From: Rhizobium sp. NXC14 | Lineage (GTDB): Bacteria > Pseudomonadota > Alphaproteobacteria > Rhizobiales > Rhizobiaceae | Assembly (NCBI RefSeq): GCF_002117485.1 | Contig: NZ_CP021032.1 | Location: 124,001 to 188,000 of the forward strand | DNA: 64,000 bases | Reading direction: 5' to 3' | Shown: one piece after another, positions 43,576 through 52,419 of the stretch | How positions within the stretch are numbered: the first letter of the stretch is position 1 | Layout of the letters: every line of letters starts with the position of its first letter | The notes under the pieces: generated by a model | What the model saw: the letters and a program-made list of their open reading frames with translations, nothing else | The model's database searches: none | What the model was told of the DNA's origin: nothing | Program-made: the position numbers and the translations under genes

Positions 43576-44528
43576 CGGGACGCTACGATGGGCCGGTGAT
43601 CGACCCGCACCACCATCTCTGGGATCTCGGCCTGCAGCGTCATCCCTGGCTTCAGAAAGCGCAGGAGACCGGTGAAGAGATGGTGTTCGGGAGCTTGGCG
43701 CCGATCCTGCGCGACTACGGCATCGACGATTATCGCGCCGACGCCGCGCGCCAGAACGTGGTTGCGACCGTTCATGTCGAGGCCGGCTGGTCCGTTGCCT
43801 ACCCGCTGGAGGAGAGCCGTTGGCTGGATGGCCTCGACCGCGGCTCCGGCGTGGCGCACCGTTATGTCGCCGGCATTGCCCTCGACCGGCCGGACGCCCT
43901 GCGCCTGATCGAGGCGGAGGCTGAAAATCCCAATGTTGTCGGCATCCGCGATATTCTCAGCTGGCATGCCGATGCAGCGAAGAGTTTTGCGTCGAGTCCG
44001 GATCGCATGAGCGATCCTGTCTGGCGGGCGGGGCTTGCGCATGCCACGCGGCTGGGGCTGGTCTTCGACCTGATGCTTTATCCCTGGCAGATGGATGAAG
44101 CGCTTGAGCTCGTACAGGCCTTCCCGGAGACGCTTTTCGTCCTCAACCACGGCGGAAGCCCCGTCGACCGGACGCAGGATGGCATGACGCTCTGGCGCCG
44201 CGGCCTGCGGGCACTCGGTAAAGAACCCAACATGCGCCTGAAGATTTCCGATCTCGTCGCCTACGACAATAACTGGACGCTTGAGAGCCTGCGGCCGGTG
44301 ATCGAGCATTGCCTCGATTGTTTCGGGCCTGAACGTTCGATGTTTGCGAGCGATTTTCCGGTCGCAGGTCTGCACGCCTCTTTCGACGAGGTCTATGGGG
44401 TTTTCCATACGGTCGCCTCGCGGCTTTCTCCGGACGACCAGCGCGCCCTGTTCTTCGCCACCGCCAACGATACCTACCGTCTCGGGATCGCCGACCCGGC
44501 CGACGCCGGGAGGGGCTGCCATGTCTGA
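43572..44528 (+). CDS. Amidohydrolase family 2 / COG3618 lactonase-like hydrolase
   Basis: 318-residue TIM-barrel metal-dependent hydrolase. It has the N-terminal metal motif VIDPHHHLWDL, a further His in FVLNHGG and the catalytic Asp in FASDFPV. COG3618 proteins include L-fucono-1,5-lactonase and related lactonases, so hydrolysis of a lactone or cyclic amide is expected. Start ATG 43572 overlaps the permease stop; its end overlaps the PLP-enzyme gene by 8 nt. Thus it is tightly coupled to both transport and the next catabolic step. Confidence 0.88.
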   Translation: MTGRYDGPVIDPHHHLWDLGLQRHPWLQKAQETGEEMVFGSLAPILRDYGIDDYRADAARQNVVATVHVEAGWSVAYPLEESRWLDGLDRGSGVAHRYVAGIALDRPDALRLIEAEAENPNVVGIRDILSWHADAAKSFASSPDRMSDPVWRAGLAHATRLGLVFDLMLYPWQMDEALELVQAFPETLFVLNHGGSPVDRTQDGMTLWRRGLRALGKEPNMRLKISDLVAYDNNWTLESLRPVIEHCLDCFGPERSMFASDFPVAGLHASFDEVYGVFHTVASRLSPDDQRALFFATANDTYRLGIADPADAGRGCHV

Positions 44529-45831
44529 CCTTCATGCTGTGTGGGAAAACGTGCTGATCGATGAGCGGGTGCGGGGCTTTGCGCCGGGTCATCCACCGCT
44601 TCCGCTCTCGGAAATCGGCAAACAGGGCTGGAAGCCTTATGACGGCAGGATGGCTCTGCCGCTGATCTCGCTCGACCGGCAGGCCTTCTCTGCCAATGTC
44701 GACCTGATGATCGCTTATGTAAAAAGCCACGATGCCGAAATCGCTCCGCATGCCAAGACGCCGATGTCGACGGCGCTCGCGGACGCACTTGTGGCGGCTG
44801 GCGCCTGGGGCGCCACGGTCGCCGATATCCGCCAGGCCGCCGTGCTGCTCAAGGCGGGACAACGCCGCCTGATCCTCGCCAACGAGATCGGCGGGGCGGC
44901 AGCCGCCCGACGGCTTGCGGCTTTGCTCGGCCGGTATCCCGATGCCGAACTCCACATCTTCGTGGATTCGGCAGCACTCGTCGAAGCGCTCCGGTCGGCG
45001 TGGCGAGAGCGTACGGACCTGCCGCCTCTGGGCCTGCTGGTGGAGCTCGGCGCGGGCCGGGCCGGCATCCGCAGCGCCGCTGCCGCTGAGGCAGTTCTCG
45101 ATGCAATTCTTGCCGCCGAGACGTCGACCTTCCGGTTGAGCGGCATTGCCGCCTATGAAGGTGCTGCCGCGACCGCCGATGCGGCAGAGACAATTGTTCG
45201 CATCGAGGCTCTGATGGCACTGACGGCAGATTTTCTGTCGAAGGTGCGCGCCCGCACAGGCCCTGACCGACCGCTTCTTGTGACATCAGGCGGCTCGGTA
45301 TTTTTCGATCTCGTGATCGCCGGGCTTTCAGCCGCGGTTGCCGCCGATCCGGCCTGCCGGCTGATCCTGCGAAGCGGCGCCATCTTCTTCCACGATCACG
45401 GCGTCTACGAGCGCGGCCTTGCCGGCCTCGATGCGCGCGGCGGCTTCCGTATCGGCCGCGAGACGCTTTCGGCGGCGGCGGGTTTTCGTCCGGCGCTGCG
45501 AGTCTGGGCGGAGGTCCTGTCGCGGCCGGAGCCGCGGCTTGCGATCGCAGGCATGGGCCTGCGCGACGTGGCGATGGACCAGGGGCTGCCGCGGCCGCTG
45601 GCGCTCTATCGCGATCGGTCATATCTCGGCGACCTCAAGGGCGCCGAGGTTTTCCGCCTCAACGATCAGCACGCCTTCGTCGCTCTTCCCGAAGGGAGCG
45701 ACGTCTGCGTCGGCGACGTCATCGAGTTCGGCATCTCGCATCCCTGCACCTGCCTTGACCGGCACGCCATTCTCTATGGCCTCGACCCCGACCACTCGGT
45801 GACGGCGGCCTATCTCACAAGCTTCGGCTGA
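44521..45831 (+). CDS. PLP-dependent D-serine dehydratase-like / D-threonine aldolase family enzyme (amino-acid deaminase)
   Basis: 436-residue fold-type III (alanine-racemase N-fold) PLP enzyme. The PLP lysine is Lys79 in IAPHAKTPMS. Near the C-terminus, SHPCTCLD carries the His/Cys metal site seen in D-serine dehydratase-like domains. Family members cleave or deaminate D-hydroxy amino acids (D-serine, D-threonine). An adjacent RidA gene supports a deaminase that releases a reactive enamine. The N-terminal 40 residues are an extension. Encoded in the IclR cluster between amidohydrolase (8-nt overlap) and RidA (37 nt). Confidence 0.86.
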   Translation: MSDLHAVWENVLIDERVRGFAPGHPPLPLSEIGKQGWKPYDGRMALPLISLDRQAFSANVDLMIAYVKSHDAEIAPHAKTPMSTALADALVAAGAWGATVADIRQAAVLLKAGQRRLILANEIGGAAAARRLAALLGRYPDAELHIFVDSAALVEALRSAWRERTDLPPLGLLVELGAGRAGIRSAAAAEAVLDAILAAETSTFRLSGIAAYEGAAATADAAETIVRIEALMALTADFLSKVRARTGPDRPLLVTSGGSVFFDLVIAGLSAAVAADPACRLILRSGAIFFHDHGVYERGLAGLDARGGFRIGRETLSAAAGFRPALRVWAEVLSRPEPRLAIAGMGLRDVAMDQGLPRPLALYRDRSYLGDLKGAEVFRLNDQHAFVALPEGSDVCVGDVIEFGISHPCTCLDRHAILYGLDPDHSVTAAYLTSFG

Positions 45832-45868
45832 ACCTTCCCTTCAAAAGCAAGAAAAGGAAAACCTGCCC

Positions 45869-46213
45869 ATGATCCAGCGTTATCAGAAAGGTTCGCGAAT
45901 GAGCCAAGCCGTCAGCTATGGCGGTCTCGTCTATATTGCCGGCCAGGTCGCGGAAAATCGCAAGGCTGGGATCGAAGAGCAGACTCGCGATGTGCTCGGC
46001 AAGATCGACGCTCTTTTGAAGGAAGCCGGTACGGACCGCTCGCGTCTGATCGCCGTCAATGTTTTCCTGCCGGCAATCGTCGATTTCGAGGCGATGAACG
46101 GCGTCTATGACGGCTGGATCGACATCGAACACCCGCCGGCGCGCGCCTGCACCGAAGCACGCCTCGCCGATCCCGATTTGCGCGTCGAAATGACCGCGAT
46201 CGCCGCGCTCTGA
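45869..46213 (+). CDS. RidA family enamine/imine deaminase
   Basis: 114 residues of the YjgF/YER057c/UK114 fold. Conserved features: SQAVSYGGLVYIAGQVA, TRDVLGKIDALLKEAG and PPARACTEARLADPDLRVEM, where the arginine before the LAxPxxxVE segment contacts the substrate carboxylate. RidA hydrolyses enamine/imine products of PLP enzymes, preventing 2-aminoacrylate damage. AGGAAAA precedes ATG 45869. Its placement straight after a D-serine-dehydratase-like gene makes a paired deamination step likely. Confidence 0.9.
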   Translation: MIQRYQKGSRMSQAVSYGGLVYIAGQVAENRKAGIEEQTRDVLGKIDALLKEAGTDRSRLIAVNVFLPAIVDFEAMNGVYDGWIDIEHPPARACTEARLADPDLRVEMTAIAAL

Positions 46214-46241
46214 GGGCGAAGTAACCGCCCGGACTGGAGAC

Positions 46242-47258
46242 ATGATGCACAGCGGCATTGTCAATCCGATCGACTTCTCGCGCGAGGGCCGGCAGGCCGG
46301 CCACCTCGCCATTCCTTATTCGGTGGACCGTTCGCCCTATTATCAGATCCGCATCCCGGTCCTCCATCTCAGGAATGGCGAGGGCCCGTCTCTGTTGCTG
46401 ATGGCGGGCAATCACGGTGACGAATACGAGGGTGAACTGCAACTCGGCCGGCTGATGCGGCTGTTGGACGTTGCGGAAATAAGCGGCGCCGTCACCATCC
46501 TGCCGATGGCGAACCTGCCGGCGGTGATGGCGGCCAAGCGCTGTTCGCCCTTCGACGGCGGCAACCTCAACCGCGCCTTTCCTGGCGATCCTCTTGGATC
46601 ACCGACAGCGCGGATGGCGCATTTCCTCGAACGTGAACTCTTTCCGCGCCACGACGTCGTGCTCGACCTGCATTCGGGCGGCACGTCGATGGCGCACCTG
46701 CCGTGCGCGCTGATCGAGCGACAGGCCGATGCCGCCCGCTTCGAGCGGTCCGTGTCGCTGATGCGGGCGCTCGGCGCGTCCTATGCCTTCATCGCCGATA
46801 ACGGGCCGGCGGCACCGACATCGATGGGTGCTGCCGCACGGGCGGGGACGATCGGGCTTTCCGGCGAATTTGGCGGCGGCGGAACCGTGACGCCCGAGAC
46901 GATGACCTTCACGGCGGCGGCAATCGACCGGCTGCTTTTGACACTCGGCATCGTCGAGCGTTCGGTGCTGTCACTCGGACCGCTTCCCCAACCGGGGCCT
47001 CTGCAGCTGCTTTCGCTGTCGAGGCACAGCCAGGGCATCTATGCGAGCCGCAGAGGCTGGTTCGAGCCGGCTATCGCGCTCGGCGCCACCGTTGCCGCCG
47101 GCGATCGGGCGGGATGGTATCATGACCTGGAACGCTTGGAGCAGTCGGAGGAAGAACTGCGTTTCGCCGAAAGCGGCATTGTCATCTCGCACAGGCTGCA
47201 CTGCGACAGCCAGGCCGGCGATTGCCTGATCCAGGTCGCCGAACCTATCGCATCCTGA
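46242..47258 (+). CDS. Zinc deacylase, succinylglutamate desuccinylase/aspartoacylase family (DoeB-like)
   Basis: 338 residues of the M14-like AstE/AspA superfamily. Zinc ligands are visible as His and Glu in AGNHGDEYEGEL and His in VVLDLHSGGT; FDGGNLNRAFPG is the substrate-binding loop. Relatives such as DoeB remove an acetyl group from N-acetyl-2,4-diaminobutyrate in ectoine breakdown. Here it would remove an acyl group from an N-acylated amino acid. Two adjacent ATGs (46242, 46245) exist; GGAG precedes both. Last gene of the rightward operon. Confidence 0.87.
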   Translation: MMHSGIVNPIDFSREGRQAGHLAIPYSVDRSPYYQIRIPVLHLRNGEGPSLLLMAGNHGDEYEGELQLGRLMRLLDVAEISGAVTILPMANLPAVMAAKRCSPFDGGNLNRAFPGDPLGSPTARMAHFLERELFPRHDVVLDLHSGGTSMAHLPCALIERQADAARFERSVSLMRALGASYAFIADNGPAAPTSMGAAARAGTIGLSGEFGGGGTVTPETMTFTAAAIDRLLLTLGIVERSVLSLGPLPQPGPLQLLSLSRHSQGIYASRRGWFEPAIALGATVAAGDRAGWYHDLERLEQSEEELRFAESGIVISHRLHCDSQAGDCLIQVAEPIAS

Positions 47259-47282
47259 GCCAATCCCCACGCGCGCTCGCGC

Positions 47283-48467
47283 TTAACTGATTGCGTCCAC
47301 CGCGGCCTTGACCCAATCGAGACGCTTTGCCGGAACGAGGCCGTAGTTGTAGAAATTTACCCCATCGGCGCCGGCATCGATGGCGGCCTTGGCGCGTGCG
47401 GCGAGCACCATAGGTCCGCCGACCTCGGGATAGAAGACGCGCAGCCCGACTCCGAGGAACTTTCCCGGCCCCATTGCCGCCCGGCCGGCTCGGATGACAT
47501 CACTGACGGCCTCCGGCGTCATGTCGTAACAGCAAAGAATCGCCCCGTCGCAGAGCTTGCCGACGGCTGCGAGATCGACGCCGCCGAGCCAGCCGTCCTT
47601 CAGGTCAATGAGCACGATGCGCGTCGCCGGATCGGCCGCACCCTTGATCTCGCCGATCAGGCTGGTCACCGGCTCGCTGCGCCACGCAAGATAGGCATGG
47701 AGATCGGAATGGCCCCGGAAGGCATCGATGCCAGCCGTCGGGAAATCCGGGAACTGCCGCTCCGGCACGGCTCGTTCGCAGAGTTCGGCGATGAAGCGCG
47801 CGACCGTTCTGCGCGCGCCCTCGACCTGCACGCCGGCCTTTGCGGCGCGCGCGATACAATGATCGCAGAAGCAGAGCGACAGCAGGAAATCGTCTTCGGC
47901 ATTCAGGCCAACGCCGTCTTTCTCGTGATGATATTCATGCGCGAAGCCCATGAAGTTCGGGCTTTCGAGCTCCACCATGTCGGGCCGGTAGTTCGTCGTG
48001 ATGTCCTGCACGAGAGCGACGACATAATCGCGCGCGGCCGGGCTGGAAGGGCAAAGGTTGTAATAGTTGGGATTGCCGAAGGCGTTTCGTGTCACGTGGG
48101 CGGGATGCAGCATGCCGAGGCGGCTATTGTGCAGGCAGACCGTCCAGCAGGAGACCTTGAGACCAGTCGCCTGCCGATCTCTGACGAGTGCTTCCAGCAT
48201 ATCGCCCCGCTCGGTCACATTGCTGGCCATCAGCGGCCGGATCACCTTGTCCTGCCAGAGGCTTTCATCCGGCCAGAAGTAGACCGTCCCGTCCTCGGGA
48301 AAATAGGCCTTCTGCTGCGGGCTGCGCGGTTGCAGGAAACGGCCAGCATGATAGGAGGTCGCCAGGCTGACCGTGGTGAGGCCCGCCCGGCCGGTAAGCT
48401 CGGCGGCAAACGCGTCGAGTCCCTGGTCCTGGATGTCCCAGGGGTAAGTCCACACGGATAGATGCAT
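47283..48467 (-). CDS. Conserved TIM-barrel hypothetical protein, glycoside-hydrolase-like
   Basis: 394 residues, no signal peptide. Alternating segments such as MHLSVWTYPWDIQDQGLDAFAAEL, GLKVSCWTVCLHNS, MVELESPNFMGFAHEYHH and GVNFYNYGLVPAKRLDWVK look like an (alpha/beta)8 barrel with acidic and aromatic residues in strand ends, as in glycoside hydrolases. Three closely placed cysteines (LCFCDHC) could bind a metal or be structural. I do not recognise a characterised family. It converges on the deacylase gene and has two TGTCCA-type repeats upstream, so it probably belongs to the IclR regulon. Confidence 0.7.
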   Translation of the reverse strand: MHLSVWTYPWDIQDQGLDAFAAELTGRAGLTTVSLATSYHAGRFLQPRSPQQKAYFPEDGTVYFWPDESLWQDKVIRPLMASNVTERGDMLEALVRDRQATGLKVSCWTVCLHNSRLGMLHPAHVTRNAFGNPNYYNLCPSSPAARDYVVALVQDITTNYRPDMVELESPNFMGFAHEYHHEKDGVGLNAEDDFLLSLCFCDHCIARAAKAGVQVEGARRTVARFIAELCERAVPERQFPDFPTAGIDAFRGHSDLHAYLAWRSEPVTSLIGEIKGAADPATRIVLIDLKDGWLGGVDLAAVGKLCDGAILCCYDMTPEAVSDVIRAGRAAMGPGKFLGVGLRVFYPEVGGPMVLAARAKAAIDAGADGVNFYNYGLVPAKRLDWVKAAVDAIS

Positions 48468-48486
48468 GGCACGCTCCCGTCAAATC

Positions 48487-48524
48487 TGTCCACTTTATAG
48501 AACATGTGTCCATAATAGTGTCCA
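48487..48524. promoter_or_regulatory. Tandem candidate IclR operators upstream of TIM-barrel gene
   Basis: TGTCCACTTTATAGAACA (48487-48504) and TGTCCATAATAGTGTCCA (48507-48524), starts 20 nt apart. Both share the TGTCCA-N6-hexamer layout with the site at 39008-39025. They occupy the 100-nt gap upstream of the leftward gene that starts at 48467. Confidence 0.6.
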
Positions 48525-48567
48525 GACCGATCTTAGAGCATGAGCCCTTGGAGCCCTCCGTCGTTCG

Positions 48568-49242
48568 TCAGATGTCGACGACGAGACCCTTAGCTTTCAG
48601 CACCGGCGCCAGATTGCTGACCTCGATGACCGATTTGCCCGCCTTGTAGGCGGCGATGTAGCCGGCTTCGGCATCCTCGCGCGCCTGCGAGAGCCGGGCG
48701 GCCTCCTGCGCTTCCTGCCTGCGCACGACCACCAGCCCGTCGGCATCGCCGACGATGATGTCGCCGGGATTGATGGTTTCGCCGCCGACGATGATCGGAT
48801 CGTTCACCGCCGCGATGGTTTCCTTCACCGTCCCCTTGATGCAGACGCTGAGCGAGAAGACCGGGAAACCAAGTTCCCGCAATTGCAGCGTGTCGCGCAC
48901 GCCGGTGTCGGTGATGAGACCGCCGATGCCTTTGGCGAGGCAGGCATTGGCAAGCACGTCGCCGAAGGAGCCGGCCTCCTCGTATTCGCCGGCGGAGACG
49001 ACGATGATGTCGCCGGGCTTTGCATAGTTGATGGCGAGCTGCAGCATGATGTTGTCGCGCGGCGCGCATTTGACCGTGAATGCCGGGCCGCACAATTTCA
49101 TGCGGTAGTCGACGGGCTTGAGCCGCGAGGAGAGTGCGCCGCGGCGCCCCTGGGCTTCATGGATGGTCGCCGGCGAAAATTTGGAAACGGCCTCGATGGC
49201 AGCTTTGCTGGGCCGTTCAGCGATGTCTTTTATATGGATCAT
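48568..49242 (-). CDS. RraA-like / HMG-CHA aldolase family protein
   Basis: 224 residues. The RraA fold is recognisable by CGPAFTVKCAPRDNIML, PGDIIVVSAGEYEEAGSFGDVLANAC and the signature TDTGVRDT, where Arg116-Asp117 correspond to the substrate and metal-water residues of 4-hydroxy-4-methyl-2-oxoglutarate/4-carboxy-4-hydroxy-2-oxoadipate aldolases. An enzyme of this kind cleaves branched hydroxy-keto acids to pyruvate, or decarboxylates oxaloacetate. It is 88 nt after the binding-protein gene on the same strand, probably the last gene of that operon. Start is ATG 49242. Confidence 0.85.
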   Translation of the reverse strand: MIHIKDIAERPSKAAIEAVSKFSPATIHEAQGRRGALSSRLKPVDYRMKLCGPAFTVKCAPRDNIMLQLAINYAKPGDIIVVSAGEYEEAGSFGDVLANACLAKGIGGLITDTGVRDTLQLRELGFPVFSLSVCIKGTVKETIAAVNDPIIVGGETINPGDIIVGDADGLVVVRRQEAQEAARLSQAREDAEAGYIAAYKAGKSVIEVSNLAPVLKAKGLVVDI

Positions 49243-49330
49243 GGATGCCTCACATCGTTTGCAGACGGCGGGCAAATCCCGCCGTCTTATCTCGGTTGAT
49301 TGTCATCGGGAGGTTCCGAGACCGGTCGGT

Positions 49331-50164
49331 CTACGGGATCGGGTCGAACTTCAGTCCGCTAAGCGGCACGACTTTGTCGGTGCGGGTCATCTTGTATTCG
49401 GTGCTCGGGCCGAGCCACTTGTCCCAGATCTTGTTGATCTCGCCGGACTCATCGAGCTTGTGCAGGATCTCGTTGATCTTGGCGGTCAGCGCCGGCTGAT
49501 CCTTGGCCATGCCGATGCCGATCGGCTGATAGAGCATCGGCTCCTCGATCATCCGCATTTGCTTGCCCTTGCTCTTCGATTCATTGACGAACTTGGTTGT
49601 CGTCATGGTGTTGGCCACCATGCCGCGCGCCTTGCCCTGCTGGACGGCGAGATAGGCCGAGGCGGTATCCTGGAAGGTGAGCGGCTCGGATTTGTTGAGC
49701 TTGATCGACATTTCCGAGGTCGAGCCCTTGGTCGAGGCAATGCGCTGGCCTGCATAATCGGCCTTGGTCTTGCCGGCATCGTCGGCCGGCACGATCAGCA
49801 TTTCCTTGGCGAGGTAATAGGGATCGCTGAACTGGATCTGCTCGGCGCGGCTCAGCGTATAGGCAAGATTGGCAACGGTGATGTCGACGCGGCCGAGCTT
49901 GACCTCGGGCACGCGAGCCTCGACCGAAACCGGCTTGATCTCGGCCTTGACGCCCAATTCCTTGGCGATGGCGCCACAGAGATCGACGTCGAAACCGGCC
50001 ATTTCGCGGGTCTTCGGATCGGGCGAGGCGAAAGGAGGAACGTCGGCGAAAGTCGCGCAGCGCAGGGTCCTTGCCGAGATGATGTTGTCGAGCTGATCGG
50101 CTTTCGCGGGCATTGCCGCCAGGCCGGCCAATGCAACCGTGAGGCTCAGGTATTTCCAGTTCAT
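49331..50164 (-). CDS. Polar amino-acid ABC transporter binding protein (family 3)
   Basis: 277 residues. Signal peptide MNWKYLSLTVALAGLAAMPAKA, then a type II solute-binding fold (LRCATFADVPPFASPDPKT, AGFDVDLCGAIAKELGVK, VDITVANLAYTLSRAEQIQFSDPYY). GGAGA precedes ATG 50164; longer upstream frames enter the ATPase gene. It belongs to a leftward operon SDR-permease-permease-ATPase-binding protein-RraA. Acidic or polar amino acids are the usual ligands; the specific one is unknown. Confidence 0.9.
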   Translation of the reverse strand: MNWKYLSLTVALAGLAAMPAKADQLDNIISARTLRCATFADVPPFASPDPKTREMAGFDVDLCGAIAKELGVKAEIKPVSVEARVPEVKLGRVDITVANLAYTLSRAEQIQFSDPYYLAKEMLIVPADDAGKTKADYAGQRIASTKGSTSEMSIKLNKSEPLTFQDTASAYLAVQQGKARGMVANTMTTTKFVNESKSKGKQMRMIEEPMLYQPIGIGMAKDQPALTAKINEILHKLDESGEINKIWDKWLGPSTEYKMTRTDKVVPLSGLKFDPIP

Positions 50165-50195
50165 AGCTGTTCTCCTTTGTTTTTGATGGTTGGTC

Positions 50196-50960
50196 TCAAT
50201 GTCTGAGGTCAGCGAGGAAACGCTGAGCCCGGGAATGGGTAGGATTGCTGAAGAAGTCCTCGGGCGTCGCCATTTCGATGATCTGACCGGCATCGATGAA
50301 CCAGATCCGGTCGGCGACCTCGCGCGCGAAACCCATCTCGTGGGTGACGCAGAGCATGGTCATGCCTTCCGACGCCAGGCTCTTCATGACGGCGAGCACT
50401 TCGCCGACCATTTCGGGGTCGAGCGCACTCGTCGGCTCGTCGAACAGCATTACCGGCGGTTCCATAGCAAGAGCGCGGGCGATCGCCACCCGCTGCTGCT
50501 GGCCGCCCGAGAGCTGGCCGGGATAGGCCCGCGCTTTGTCGGCGAGGCCGACGCGGTCGAGAAGCTTGAGCGCCTTTTCATGCGCGACATCGGCCGCCAC
50601 GCCCTTCACCCGGATCGGCGACATCGAGACGTTTTCAGCCACCGAAAGATGCGGAAAGAGATTGAAGTTCTGGAATACGAAGCCGATCCGGCTGCGCATT
50701 GCGTTGAGCTCCTTTGCCCGCATCGACGCGTGGATGTTTTGCCCGTCGAGCGTGATCGATCCGCTGTTGATCTCTTCCAGGCGATTGATCGTACGGATCA
50801 GCGTCGATTTTCCCGAGCCCGATGGACCGCAGATGACGACCACCTCGCCGCGCGCGACCTCAGCATCGATGTCCTTCAGGACCGGATAGTCGCCGTAGCT
50901 CTTGCAGACTTGCGAAAGCCGAATCGTCTGCGCTTGCTGCGCGGAAACTGACATGGTCAT
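50196..50960 (-). CDS. Polar amino-acid ABC transporter ATPase (GlnQ/HisP type)
   Basis: 254 residues with Walker [10 protein letters not shown], signature [10 protein letters not shown], Walker [13 protein letters not shown] and H-loop [15 protein letters not shown]. Start codons at 50960 and 50954 are both possible; the former overlaps the permease stop by 4 nt. Energises the adjacent permeases. Confidence 0.92.
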   Translation of the reverse strand: MTMSVSAQQAQTIRLSQVCKSYGDYPVLKDIDAEVARGEVVVICGPSGSGKSTLIRTINRLEEINSGSITLDGQNIHASMRAKELNAMRSRIGFVFQNFNLFPHLSVAENVSMSPIRVKGVAADVAHEKALKLLDRVGLADKARAYPGQLSGGQQQRVAIARALAMEPPVMLFDEPTSALDPEMVGEVLAVMKSLASEGMTMLCVTHEMGFAREVADRIWFIDAGQIIEMATPEDFFSNPTHSRAQRFLADLRH

Positions 50961-51715
50961 AGCTGCTCCGATACGATTTTGGATGGCGTGACCAAGGAGG
51001 CCGTGGGAACGTTGAGAAGTCCCGCGCGCCGACGCGTGATGCGCCGCTCGAGGCGATTTGCGAAGTAGGTCAGCGTCCAGCAGATGATGAAGTAGACGAT
51101 CGCCAGGATGAGGAAGACCTGGAAGGGCTGCGTCAGGAGCTGGTTATTGACCTGACTTGCCGCAAAGGTCAGGTCCGGCACGTTGATCACGTAGCCGAGC
51201 GTCGTATCCTTGGTCATCGAGACGAAGGTGGAGAGGATGCTCGGAATCATGTTGTAGAGCGCCTGCGGCAAGATGATGTAACGCATCGCGCCGATATAGC
51301 CGTGGCCAAGAGCACGCGCGGCATCCATCTGGCCCGGTCCGAGCGCGACGATGCCAGCGCGGACGACTTCGCTGAGGAACGCGCTCTGATAGACGACGAG
51401 CGTCGTCAGCATGGTGACGAAGCTCGGCACATCGGCGCCCGTCAGGAGTGGGACTAGGAAATAGCTCCACAGGATGAGCATCAGGAGCGGCACTCCGCGG
51501 GTGAAATAGACAAGCGCGGTGACCGGCCAGCGCAGCAGCGGCGATTTGGAAAGCCGCGCCATTGCGAACAGGATGCTTACCGGAAAGGCGAGAGCGATGC
51601 TGAGCGCCGAAAGGATCAGCGTATTGGCGAGCCCGCCGAGCGGTCCGTTCGGATATTGGCCGATCAGGAGCAGCAGCCAATAGTCGCGGACGATGGCAAT
51701 CATGTCCTGGATCAT
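50957..51715 (-). CDS. Polar amino-acid ABC transporter permease
   Basis: 252 residues with about five helices. Family motifs: [20 protein letters not shown] and the coupling loop [30 protein letters not shown]. It overlaps genes on both sides by 4 nt, showing translational coupling. Forms a heteromeric channel with the next permease. Confidence 0.9.
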   Translation of the reverse strand: MIQDMIAIVRDYWLLLLIGQYPNGPLGGLANTLILSALSIALAFPVSILFAMARLSKSPLLRWPVTALVYFTRGVPLLMLILWSYFLVPLLTGADVPSFVTMLTTLVVYQSAFLSEVVRAGIVALGPGQMDAARALGHGYIGAMRYIILPQALYNMIPSILSTFVSMTKDTTLGYVINVPDLTFAASQVNNQLLTQPFQVFLILAIVYFIICWTLTYFANRLERRITRRRAGLLNVPTASLVTPSKIVSEQL

Positions 51716-52419
51716 GCGCGCGCACTCCGGGCAGGATCGGCGCGCATCGACAGATAGGCGCCGATGCTCATGATCACGAGTGAGAAGAAGAGGTAGAGGA
51801 CCGTGCCGATCAGGTAGATTTCGAAGGTGCGGAAGCTGAGGTTTTCGATTTCCTTGACCGCATGCGTCAGTTCCGACGCGCCGATGATGATGGCAAGGCT
51901 GCTGTTTTTGAACAGCGAAACGCTGTGATTGATGAGCGGCGGCAGCGCGTTGCGTACGCCCTGCGGCATGATGACGAAACGCATCGCCGAGACGTAGCCA
52001 TGGCCGAGAGCGCGCGCCGCCTGCATCTGGCCGTCACTGACCGAGCGCACACCCGAACGAAGATCCTCGCTGAAATAGGCCGCCTGGCAGAGCCCCAGCC
52101 CGATCACCGCGAAGATGGATTCCGCATTGTGGCTTGCTAGCCAATTCGCGATGCCGCTCGGCATCAGCGTGAAGATCCCGAAATACCACAGCATGAGCTG
52201 CACCAGCGTCGGGACATTGCGGTGGTAGGAAACGTAAGCGGCAACCAACGGATCGCCGAAGCGAAAGGGTGACAGGCGCAGACCCAGCAGCATAAGCGCC
52301 AGCGTCATCGCCAGCAACCAGGAACCGGCGTAGATGATGAAGGTCATCTCGATGCCATGCAGCAGCATGGCGGCATATTCCGGATTTCCGAGGATCGCCG
52401 AAAGGTCGAAGCCGCTCAC
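51712..52419 (-). CDS. Polar amino-acid ABC transporter permease
   Basis: 235 residues with motifs YVSYHRNVPTLVQLMLWYFG and [30 protein letters not shown]. Start GTG 52419 overlaps the SDR stop by 4 nt. Pairs with the preceding-numbered permease and the ATPase at 50196. Confidence 0.9.
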   Translation of the reverse strand: MSGFDLSAILGNPEYAAMLLHGIEMTFIIYAGSWLLAMTLALMLLGLRLSPFRFGDPLVAAYVSYHRNVPTLVQLMLWYFGIFTLMPSGIANWLASHNAESIFAVIGLGLCQAAYFSEDLRSGVRSVSDGQMQAARALGHGYVSAMRFVIMPQGVRNALPPLINHSVSLFKNSSLAIIIGASELTHAVKEIENLSFRTFEIYLIGTVLYLFFSLVIMSIGAYLSMRADPARSARA

